Both the position numbers and the translations under genes were made by a program. From positions 1,582,133 to 1,646,132 of the forward strand of contig NZ_BAABKM010000002.1 of assembly GCF_039543825.1 (NCBI RefSeq): 64,000 nt of DNA, given 5' to 3'. This stretch comes from Nocardioides conyzicola (GTDB taxonomy: Bacteria; Actinomycetota; Actinomycetes; Propionibacteriales; Nocardioidaceae). The notes beneath the pieces were generated by a model. The model did not search any database, was not told where the DNA came from, and saw only the letters and a program-made list of their open reading frames with translations. This document shows positions 57,947-64,000 of this stretch, one piece after another. The first letter of the stretch is position 1. Each line of letters starts with the position of its first letter.

Positions 57947-59130
57947 CGGGACCGCAGGAACTGGCCGAAGTGCGGGACGGTGAAGGCGACGCTGCCGCGT
58001 TCGGCCGAGTAGACGAGGCCCTTCTTGATCAGCCCGTCGCGGGCCGGGGAGAGCGACTGCGGCTTGCGGGCCAGGTGGCCGGCGACGTCGGCGGTGGAGA
58101 TCGCGCTGTCGCCGTTGTCGGCGCCGAGGTCGGCCATCGCGACCATGTAGTCGCGCTCGGCGGGGGTGGCCCGGTCGTAGCGCGCGCCGAAGAATCCGAC
58201 GGCGAGCTCGGCCTCCGCCTCGGGGGCGGCGGCGCGTACGTCGGCCGCGCGGATCGGCGAGTCGACGGCGGCGTCCCAGGTGACCTTGCCGTACGCCTGC
58301 ACGAAGTAGGGGTAGCCGTCGGTGAGCCGGTAGAGCTCGTCGAGCGCGTCGTCCTCGAAGTCGACGTCCTCGTCGGCGGCCGGGAGCCGCCAGGCGCGGT
58401 CGGCCATCTCCCGGGGGAGCCGGTCCACCGAGACGTAGCGGAACAGGCGCTCGGCGTACGACTTGGACGCGGCGAGCGCGACCGGGAGGTGCGGGAGGCC
58501 GGCGCCGACGACGATCAAGGGTGCGCCCTGCTGGCTGATCTCGTGGCAGGCGCCGCAGAGCGCGGCGAGCTCGGCGGTGGACACGTCCTGCATCTCGTCG
58601 ATGAAGACCGCGACGCCGACGCCGAGGTCGCCGGCCAGGGTGGCCACGTCGGTGAAGAGCTCGACCAGGTCCAGCTCGAGGTCGCCGGAGTCGGCCCGTC
58701 CCCGCGCCGCCGTGACGTCGGTGGGCGGGGTCCAGCGGAAGCCCTTGCGGTCGTCGACGCTGGTGCGCAGCGCAAAGCTCTTCAGGACGCTCGCGACCTC
58801 GTCGACCCGGTCGGGGTCCCGGTGCCGGTGCGCGACCTCGCGGACGGCGGCGTGCACCGCCTGCGCCACCGGGATCCGGATGCTCTGGTCGGGACGGGCC
58901 TCGATCTTGCCGGTCCCCCACGCACGGCGTACGGCCTGGCTGCGCAGCGCGTTGAGCAGCACGGTCTTGCCGACGCCCCGCAGCCCGGAGAGCACCATGC
59001 TCCGCTCCGGGCGGTGGGCGGCGACCCGCTCGAGGGTCACCTCGAACTGCTGCAGCTCCCGGTCGCGGCCCGCGAGCTCGGGCGGTCGCTGCCCGGCTCC
59101 GGGCGCGTAGGGGTTCCTGATCGGGTCCAC
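57943..59130 (-). CDS. Orc1/Cdc6-like AAA ATPase, function unknown
   Basis: 395 residues. Walker A SGLRGVGKTVLL (about 48-59), Walker B VAVFIDEMQDV (about 193-203) and a C-terminal winged helix (about 310-395, STADVAGHLARKPQSLSPARDGLIKKGLVYSAERG). This architecture matches stand-alone AAA proteins with a wHTH in actinobacteria, whose function is unclear. It is coupled with the ABC-F gene (ATGA), which suggests some shared condition of expression. TACCGT lies 6 nt before the GTG, and two GTAAC-N5-GTTAC sites lie just upstream. Confidence 0.82.
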   Translation of the reverse strand: MDPIRNPYAPGAGQRPPELAGRDRELQQFEVTLERVAAHRPERSMVLSGLRGVGKTVLLNALRSQAVRRAWGTGKIEARPDQSIRIPVAQAVHAAVREVAHRHRDPDRVDEVASVLKSFALRTSVDDRKGFRWTPPTDVTAARGRADSGDLELDLVELFTDVATLAGDLGVGVAVFIDEMQDVSTAELAALCGACHEISQQGAPLIVVGAGLPHLPVALAASKSYAERLFRYVSVDRLPREMADRAWRLPAADEDVDFEDDALDELYRLTDGYPYFVQAYGKVTWDAAVDSPIRAADVRAAAPEAEAELAVGFFGARYDRATPAERDYMVAMADLGADNGDSAISTADVAGHLARKPQSLSPARDGLIKKGLVYSAERGSVAFTVPHFGQFLRSR

Positions 59131-59136
59131 GTCAGG

Positions 59137-59142
59137 ACGGTA
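59137..59142 (-). promoter_or_regulatory. -10-like hexamer of the AAA ATPase gene
   Basis: TACCGT on the minus strand, 6 nt, then GTG 59130. Confidence 0.5.
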
Positions 59143-59197
59143 TCGGCATGTCTAGGGTTTTCCGTAGATGGGTCGCGGCGCGGCGCCGCCGGGGGCT

Positions 59198-59267
59198 GTA
59201 ACGCCGGGTTACTGGCTGTACCACCCCTGTTGCAGCACCGGGGGAAGAGCAAGTAACCGGGCGTTAC
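59198..59267. promoter_or_regulatory. Paired dyads GTAAC-N5-GTTAC upstream of the AAA/ABC-F operon
   Basis: GTAACGCCGGGTTAC (59198-59212) and GTAACCGGGCGTTAC (59253-59267) are each dyads with 5-bp arms. The two together also form a 16-bp inverted repeat with one mismatch (59198-59213 against 59252-59267). Centres are 55 bp apart, about five helix turns, which suits DNA looping by one regulator. Confidence 0.55.
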
Positions 59268-59282
59268 ATGTGGCGTTGCTGC

Positions 59283-59543
59283 TCAGGCGGACTCGGACTC
59301 GACCACGCCGAGTCGGTCGCGGGCGTCCTCGTAGGAGCGGACCAGGCCAGCGCGGAGCATCTCGATCAGCCCCGGGACCTCGTCGATCGCGAGCCGGAAC
59401 GAGCCGGCACAGACGTTCTCGCGCCACAGGGACAGCACGACCAGCCCGGAGTCCTCGTGCCACGAGACCCGCAGCGCACGGTCGCCGCCACGGGCGTCGA
59501 GGAAGATCGACCCCGTCTGCGGCAGCGGACGGACAGCGGACAT
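59283..59543 (-). CDS. Small conserved-looking protein, function unknown
   Basis: 86 residues from ATG 59543. A predominantly beta N-terminal part (SIFLDARGGDRALRVSWHEDSGLVVLSLWRENVCAGSFRL) and a helical, acidic C-terminus (VPGLIEMLRAGLVRSYEDARDRLG). The pattern resembles small actinobacterial proteins of unknown role. It is divergent from the fpg gene across 75 bp. No ribosome binding site is obvious, and the frame opens far upstream antisense to fpg, where it is not coding. Confidence 0.55.
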   Translation of the reverse strand: MSAVRPLPQTGSIFLDARGGDRALRVSWHEDSGLVVLSLWRENVCAGSFRLAIDEVPGLIEMLRAGLVRSYEDARDRLGVVESESA

Positions 59544-59606
59544 GTGTCCATCATGCTCCCGCTGCGCAACGCCTGTCACCGGTTCTGGTCGCTCCCTGGG
59601 GATGCC

Positions 59607-59612
59607 TAGACT
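59607..59612 (+). promoter_or_regulatory. -10-like hexamer of fpg
   Basis: TAGACT, 6 nt, then GTG at 59619; no Shine-Dalgarno. Confidence 0.5.
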
Positions 59613-59618
59613 CTGAGC

Positions 59619-60485
59619 GTGCCCGAGCTGCCCGAGGTGGAAGCCCTGGCCCTCGACCTGGGGGCCAGGCTCGACGGCCACGCCATCGCCAAGATCCACA
59701 TCGCGGCGTTCAGCGCACTCAAGACCTTCGACCCGCCGCTGTCGGCGCTGGAAGGCACGATGGTCGACGGGGTCACCCGGCACGGCAAGTTCCTCGACAT
59801 CGAGGCGTCCGGCCTCCACCTGTGCCTGCACCTCGCCCGCGCGGGCTGGGTCCGCTGGCGCGACGAGGTGCCGACGATCCCGCCCAAGCCGAGCACCAAG
59901 TCGACCCTGGCGCTGCGCGTCGTGCTCGACGACCAGTCCGGCCTCGACATCACCGAGGCCGGCACCCGCAAGAGCCTGGCGGCGTACGTCGTGCGCGACC
60001 CGCAGGACGTCCCCGGCATCGCCCGGCTCGGCCCGGACCCGCTCGCCGACGACTTCACGATCGAGCGGTTCGCGGAGATCCTCCAGCAGGAGGGCCGCAA
60101 GCAGCTCAAGGGCGCGCTCCGCTACCAGAGCACGATCGCGGGCATCGGCAACGCCTACTCCGACGAGATCCTGCACGCGGCGAAGATGTCGCCCTTCAAG
60201 CCGTCCAACAGCCTCACCGACGACGAGCTGGCCACGTTGTACGCCGCCGTGCGGGACACCCTCGGCGACGCGGTCGCGCGCTCGCGGGGCCTGCACGCGA
60301 GCGAGCTCAAGGGCGAGAAGAAGTCCAACCTCGCCGTCCACGGCCAGACCGGCAAGCCGTGCCCCGTCTGCGGCGACACCGTGCTCGAGGTGTCCTTCGC
60401 CGACTCGAGCCTGCAGTACTGCCCGACCTGCCAGACCGGCGGCAAGCCGCTCGCCGACCGGCGGATGAGCAAGCTCCTCAAGTAG
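59619..60485 (+). CDS. Fpg/Nei-family DNA glycosylase/AP lyase
   Basis: Removes oxidised bases and nicks the site by beta/delta-elimination. It is 288 residues: the catalytic N-terminus PELPEVE (Pro2, Glu3 after the initiator), a helix-two-turns-helix region (ALRYQSTIAGIGNAYSDEIL), and a C-terminal zinc finger with four Cys (CPVCGDTVLEVSFADSSLQYCPTC) ending in DRRMSKLLK. It could be Fpg (MutM) or a Nei-type paralogue. GTG start, leaderless type. Its stop is the junction with the transposon: the first terminal base lies 6 nt further on, so the element has replaced the gene's native downstream sequence but not the gene. Confidence 0.9.
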   Translation: MPELPEVEALALDLGARLDGHAIAKIHIAAFSALKTFDPPLSALEGTMVDGVTRHGKFLDIEASGLHLCLHLARAGWVRWRDEVPTIPPKPSTKSTLALRVVLDDQSGLDITEAGTRKSLAAYVVRDPQDVPGIARLGPDPLADDFTIERFAEILQQEGRKQLKGALRYQSTIAGIGNAYSDEILHAAKMSPFKPSNSLTDDELATLYAAVRDTLGDAVARSRGLHASELKGEKKSNLAVHGQTGKPCPVCGDTVLEVSFADSSLQYCPTCQTGGKPLADRRMSKLLK

Positions 60486-60497
60486 CGGACGTGTGAA

Positions 60498-60697
60498 TTG
60501 ACACTTAAGTTGGCCATTTGACAGTTTCGGTGGCCATTTGAGCGTGAATCCGACTTTGACACTTACGTTGGCCACTACTTCGGACCTTTTGACACAAACG
60601 TTGGCCACTACATTTTCTGACACGAACGTTGGCCTCTACTCGCGTTTCTGACACGAACCTCGGACACCACCGGTATTTCCGACACTTGGTTTGGCCT
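60498..60697. repeat. Seven 19-bp transposon-end repeats (TniA/TnsB-type binding sites)
   Basis: Copies at 60498-60516, 60518-60536, 60556-60574, 60589-60607, 60617-60635, 60648-60666 and 60679-60697, all in the same direction. Consensus yTGACACnnACGTTGGCCa. The first two are 20 bp apart (start to start), the others 28-38 bp. The last two are the most degenerate. Repeats of this size and number next to tni genes are expected to be transposase binding sites. Confidence 0.85.
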
Positions 60698-60707
60698 GCA
60701 GATGTGG

Positions 60708-60749
60708 CTCAGCCCCTCACGCGAACTCGTTGTTCACGGAGGGGCTGAG
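60708..60749 (-). terminator. Hairpin after tniQ
   Basis: CTCAGCCCCTC and its exact reverse complement (60739-60749) with an inner GAAC/GTTC pair. It starts 40 nt past the tniQ stop, between tniQ and the terminal repeats. Confidence 0.7.
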
Positions 60750-60788
60750 GTCTGCTGACATCGGTCAGACTGGCGGGCCTCGCAGTTG

Positions 60789-62591
60789 TTAGAACTTGGT
60801 GCGGAGGTGCTCGGCTACCTGCTCGACGATGTCGAAGTGCCGGGGCGCCGACCTACGTCGAAGTTCGCGAAGTTGGGCGACGGTCCCGTGGGCTTGGTCT
60901 GGGTGTTTGCGTTCGCGGATGACCATGGGTGCGACGTTGACGTCGCCGCCGGTGAGGATGCTCCAGGTCCAGACTGTGTAGAGGCGTCGGCGTTTGTCCC
61001 AGTTGACGTTCTTGCGTGAGAGGCCGCCGCCGGTGAGGCTTCGTCGGAGTTCGGCCCAGGCATCGTCCGGGAGGAGCCAGTCCGCGTTGATCTCGGTTCG
61101 GGGGGTGTGGAAGTCGGTGAGCGGTGCTGCGTCGAGGTCGCTGGCGATATTGGCTACGCGTGCGCGGAGTTCGTCGACTCCGTGGTCGGGGAAGACCTGG
61201 GCCATTCGGCCTGTCGCGCTTTGGATGGCGTGGTCGGAGTAGCCGAGGAAGTGTCCTGCTTCCTGGGCGGTCGGAAAGTCGCCGACGAGCCGCGCCAGTG
61301 CGATGGGGACGTGTCGCCTGATGCGGCGTTCGTGGTTGGCAGCCGTGTCGGTGAAGTGTCGCCGGTACAGGTCGGCGGGCAGGTATGCCGGGATGTGTTC
61401 TGGTCCGAACGAAAAGGCTTGTCCGACTGTGTGTGTCGTGAGTTTGGCTGGGTCGGTGGTGTGGAGTCGCTTGCTGGTGAGGGCGGCCCAGAGCGCTGTT
61501 GACGGTTCGCTGGTTGCTTGAGCGGTTGGCCAGTTGTTCTTCTCGTTGGCGGTCGCTCGGGCGGCGAGTTCGTTGATCTGGTCGGCGCCTCCGGAGTTGG
61601 CGAGAAGGTCGGTGGCGGCGATGAGGAGGCCCGCGCTGGACTGGTGCCTGTCGGGCGGGAGGGTGACTGTGCGTCCGCTGCGCGTCAGTTGCCCGAACGT
61701 TTCGGCCCGCGATGCGATGAGTTGTTCGGCTGCTGTCTTGTAGGTGCCGGGGACCGACTCGACGGCCGCTGTGTCGCTTGCCATCTGCATGAGAATCATG
61801 AGGAGGCGAACGTCGCGCAGGTACTGCCGCCCGGTGACGGGCGCGCCGAGTGACGTGAGGTGGGTGGGTTTGTCGTCATCGAGGATGTCGTCGAGGTCGT
61901 GTTGGACTTCGAGAAGTCGAGGGTGTGCGGGCGCCGCTGCTGTCTGGTCGAGTCGGGTGCCGCACAGCGGGAGCGATTTGGCGTTCGCGGGCTTGGCGCG
62001 GCAGGCGGCAGGGTGAGTGACGGGGACCATGACGTGGGGGATGAGGCTGCGGAGTTGTCCGGCAGTTTCTCCGACGCGGGTGTCGCAGGTCGGGCACGCG
62101 TCGAGTAGTTCGCAGCCGTGGAGGGTGCATGCGACGGCCCATGGGGTGAGCCAGTCGAGCCGCCAGTTGGGCTGGGCGAGGTCGCTGTCGTCGGTGAGAC
62201 AGGCGGGGCAGTAGCGGCTGGTCCGGAGGTCGATCCATTGCCGGTCGTCGCGGGCCTTGGAGATTCGCGGGATGACGGTGAGGCTGGCCAGGGACTCCAT
62301 GGTCAGGCCGATGGCTTCGTCTTCGGCGAGGCCGGTGGTGTGCGCGAACGGGACCAAGACTTCTCGGGGTAGTCGCATCCCGAAGGTCAGTTGGAGAACG
62401 TGGGTGCGCCCCTTGCTCGCGAGTCCTGTGCGCTTCATGAGGTCGCTCGGGGTGATGCCGAGACGGAACGCGAGGTTCAGTACGTACCCGGCGAGAGTTT
62501 GTCTCGACTTAGGGGCGTTGCTGCGCGGGAGCCGCCGAGGGAGCGCCTCGGAGCGGGCGCTCTCAGCGGGCTGGGTGAGTGTGGTGCTCAT
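60789..62591 (-). CDS. tniQ: TniQ/TnsD-family transposition targeting protein
   Basis: 600 residues. An N-terminal domain (about 30-120) with LAGYVLNLAFRLG is followed by the TniQ zinc fingers: RYCPACL (Cys128, Cys131), then CTLHGC...LLDACPTCD (Cys155, His158, Cys166, Cys169). A long C-terminal region holds HTH-like segments (VGDFPTAQEAGHFLGYSDHAIQSATGRMA). At 600 residues it is nearer the size of site-selecting TnsD proteins than small 300-400-residue TniQ adaptors, which suits a fixed insertion point beside fpg. ATGA overlap with tniB; a hairpin follows. Confidence 0.9.
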   Translation of the reverse strand: MSTTLTQPAESARSEALPRRLPRSNAPKSRQTLAGYVLNLAFRLGITPSDLMKRTGLASKGRTHVLQLTFGMRLPREVLVPFAHTTGLAEDEAIGLTMESLASLTVIPRISKARDDRQWIDLRTSRYCPACLTDDSDLAQPNWRLDWLTPWAVACTLHGCELLDACPTCDTRVGETAGQLRSLIPHVMVPVTHPAACRAKPANAKSLPLCGTRLDQTAAAPAHPRLLEVQHDLDDILDDDKPTHLTSLGAPVTGRQYLRDVRLLMILMQMASDTAAVESVPGTYKTAAEQLIASRAETFGQLTRSGRTVTLPPDRHQSSAGLLIAATDLLANSGGADQINELAARATANEKNNWPTAQATSEPSTALWAALTSKRLHTTDPAKLTTHTVGQAFSFGPEHIPAYLPADLYRRHFTDTAANHERRIRRHVPIALARLVGDFPTAQEAGHFLGYSDHAIQSATGRMAQVFPDHGVDELRARVANIASDLDAAPLTDFHTPRTEINADWLLPDDAWAELRRSLTGGGLSRKNVNWDKRRRLYTVWTWSILTGGDVNVAPMVIRERKHPDQAHGTVAQLRELRRRSAPRHFDIVEQVAEHLRTKF

Positions 62592-63772
62592 GCGACGTCG
62601 CTTCGGCTGGGCTGGTCGAAGACGGTGTTGCGGCCCTTGCGCTTCTTGGTGGCGGTGGGTCGGACGCTGTTGCGAACTTCGTTTTCGGGGTCGTCGTAGG
62701 TTCCCTTCACCGGGATGCGTTCGAAGTCGTCCCGGGTGAGGTATTCGCCGCCGCGACTCGGGTCGCGTCCGATGGCGGTTTCGGCGGTGAGTTGGACCCA
62801 GTCGGCGAGTACGCCGATGACGCCTTGGGTGCGGTCGTAGAGGAACTCGGCGAGGTTCTTGCTGAGCATTCCGGGTGACTTGTCGAGCAGGGGAAGGTCG
62901 GCTTCGACGGCTGCGAGGTGTTCAACCCAGGCTCGGATTTCGTGGGAGGTGTCGTACCGGAACGGTTCGATGTCGAGGATGGTGAACCGGCGTGCGGTTT
63001 GGGTTCGTAGTTGCTTGTCTCGTCCTCGTGTGCCGTCGTAGAGGATTCCGGACCCTCGTACGTCCACGCCCATGGCGACGACTGTCACGCTGGTCTCCAT
63101 CAGGTTGCGAATCCAGTCGGATGCGAGGCGGTCTGCTTCACCGTCCTTGTAGCGGGTGATGTCGTCGAGGACGAGGAGTCGGGTGCCGCAGTCACGAAGG
63201 ACCTCGACGACTCGCTGGGTCAACGCTGAGTCGGTCATGTGGGAGCGGACGGGCTCGCCGTAAAAGGTGAGGATGGCGGTGGCCAGGCTCTTGATGGAGA
63301 GTTTGGGTGGGACGGTCACCCATGCGACGGGCACCCATCGGTCGCGGACGGAGACGGCGCTGGGCATCACTTCGCGGACGACTTCGACGGCGGCTTCGTA
63401 GTCGGCGGCGATCTCGCGCATGAGGGTGCTCTTGCCCATGGCTCCGTCGGCGGAGATGAAGATTCCGGACCGTACGCCGGGATCCATCCGGTAGAGGTTT
63501 GCCTGCAGGACGGGTTGGACCTGCTCGCGAATGGCGGCCGTCATCGGCGTCTCGTGCTTGGGCGGATTGAAGTTCCCGAGTCGTCGGATGGTGTCGTACT
63601 TGAGGCGTTCTCGGGGGGCGAGGGACTGGTAGTCGGACCGGTCTATGACCGGTGGTGCGTGGTAGGAGTTGCGGAGCCTGACGAAGGTCTTCCACCCGTC
63701 GAGGTCGCTGATGTCCAACTTCTCGACCTTGCGGAGGTCGACGTAGTCGCTGGGGTCGAGGCTGAGTGTCAT
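62588..63772 (-). CDS. tniB: TniB/TnsC-type AAA+ ATPase
   Basis: 394 residues. Walker A FISADGAMGKSTL (about 105-117), Walker B RLLVLDDITRY (about 198-208), and sensor-like TSVTVVAMGVDVRG. These are the features of the transposition regulator that links the targeting protein to the transposase. AGGAAACG precedes the ATG. It starts 11 nt after the tniA stop and overlaps tniQ by ATGA, so the three genes form an operon. Confidence 0.9.
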   Translation of the reverse strand: MTLSLDPSDYVDLRKVEKLDISDLDGWKTFVRLRNSYHAPPVIDRSDYQSLAPRERLKYDTIRRLGNFNPPKHETPMTAAIREQVQPVLQANLYRMDPGVRSGIFISADGAMGKSTLMREIAADYEAAVEVVREVMPSAVSVRDRWVPVAWVTVPPKLSIKSLATAILTFYGEPVRSHMTDSALTQRVVEVLRDCGTRLLVLDDITRYKDGEADRLASDWIRNLMETSVTVVAMGVDVRGSGILYDGTRGRDKQLRTQTARRFTILDIEPFRYDTSHEIRAWVEHLAAVEADLPLLDKSPGMLSKNLAEFLYDRTQGVIGVLADWVQLTAETAIGRDPSRGGEYLTRDDFERIPVKGTYDDPENEVRNSVRPTATKKRKGRNTVFDQPSRSDVA

Positions 63773-63783
63773 GTCGTTTCCTG

Positions 63784-64000
63784 TCAGTTGTCGCGAAGGT
63801 CGGCGAGGTCGCCGAACATGCCGCCCCCGGCGTGAAGCCGAGGTGCGGGGGTGATGGGTTCGGTGCTGGAAGCGGCCTCACGCCGTGCCTTGCGCTTTGC
63901 CTCCAGCGCGGTCGTGGGGTCTGCCGTGGGCGGTGCAGGTTCGGCTTCGTACTTGGCGGCGTCGCGGGTGGCGAGTTCCTTGTCACGTGCGTGCTTGGAT
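63784..64000 (-). CDS. tniA: TniA/TnsB-type transposase, C-terminal fragment (cut by window edge)
   Basis: The frame is open from base 64000 to a TGA at 63784-63786, giving 71 residues: Lys/Ala/Glu-rich, then PTTALEAKRKARREAASS, then GGGMFGDLADLRDN at the very end. No catalytic DDE residues are in this part. The name rests on the operon order tniA-tniB-tniQ and on the soluble, charged tail that TnsB-like transposases use to contact the ATPase. Confidence 0.65.
   Translation of the reverse strand, partial: SKHARDKELATRDAAKYEAEPAPPTADPTTALEAKRKARREAASSTEPITPAPRLHAGGGMFGDLADLRDN

Larger units (their letters stand above)
60492..64000. mobile_element. Tn7/Tn5053-like (TniA-TniB-TniQ) transposon, one end and transposition module
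   Basis: The element begins with TGTGAATTGACAC at 60492, carries seven terminal repeats to 60697, then tniQ, tniB and the 3' end of a tniA-type gene, and leaves the window at 64000. The possible 5-bp target duplication at this end is GGACG (60487-60491). Base composition is visibly less GC-rich than the flanking genes, and codon use differs. Which family (Tn7-like with target selection, Tn5053/Tn402-like, or CRISPR-associated) depends on the part outside the window. Confidence 0.85.

Noticed and set aside
57943..59130. Could the AAA ATPase be part of the nearby transposon?
   Set aside because: It is coupled to an ABC-F gene, has chromosomal base composition, and lies on the far side of fpg, outside the terminal repeats.
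60498..60697. Could the repeats be a CRISPR array?
   Set aside because: Repeats are 19 bp and imperfect, spacers are 1-19 bp and uneven, and they border tni genes at the element terminus. Transposase binding sites explain them.

Overview
The window looks like chromosome from a high-GC Gram-positive bacterium of the Actinomycetota, most likely the Nocardioides group (this placement is inferred, not tested). The signs are strongly GC-biased third codon positions, a complete mycofactocin operon, F420-linked enzymes (an NADPH:F420 reductase and a deazaflavin-dependent reductase), a proteasome activator (Bpa), GTP-dependent PEP carboxykinases, and many genes whose start codon lies 6-7 nt after a TAnnnT hexamer, the usual look of leaderless actinobacterial mRNAs.

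Layout. 1-5.2 kb: protocatechuate/4-hydroxybenzoate catabolism, with pcaH-G-B-D on the minus strand (pcaD runs off the left edge), and a divergent IclR regulator followed by pobA. Two copies of one palindrome flank the regulator gene. 5.2-13 kb: an HtrA-like protease, a Lys-rich secreted protein whose ribosome binding site lies in a predicted three-way-junction RNA, small membrane proteins, a crotonase, the F420 reductase, and an MFS exporter with an extra C-terminal domain. 13-20.4 kb: mycofactocin genes mftA-B-C-D-E-SDR-mftF on minus, with divergent mftR and an acyl-CoA dehydrogenase. 20.4-26.8 kb: a secreted GH13 amylase-like enzyme, a ClpX-type zinc-finger/HTH protein, a LacI regulator preceded by strong ACCGGT palindromes, and a TetR/DUF1059 pair divergent from a PAP2 protein. 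26.8-33.5 kb: two PEP carboxykinase genes. One is canonical; the other lacks two of three expected metal ligands and the P-loop cysteine. 33.5-35.1 kb: a LuxR/TrmB-type regulator convergent with a 39-codon secreted-peptide gene, then tRNA-Ser(GCT). 35-45.6 kb: housekeeping and conserved genes (a biotin carrier protein, nitrilase, MobA-like, quinone reductase, Bpa, and a serS-HAD-GNAT-HAD operon), plus tRNA-Ser(TGA). 45.6-60.5 kb: a PAP2-lipid kinase fusion, an MFS exporter divergent from a tandem MarR protein, larB-larC-GDT1, arcA, glpQ, an ABC-F/AAA ATPase pair, and an Fpg/Nei DNA glycosylase.

60.49-64 kb (right edge): one end of a Tn7/Tn5053-like transposon. It has seven 19-bp terminal repeats starting 6 nt after the glycosylase stop codon, then tniQ, tniB and the 3' end of a tniA-type transposase gene, all on minus and visibly less GC-rich than their surroundings. 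The rest of the element and its cargo lie outside the window. Three tRNA genes were found; no rRNA genes and no CRISPR array were seen.
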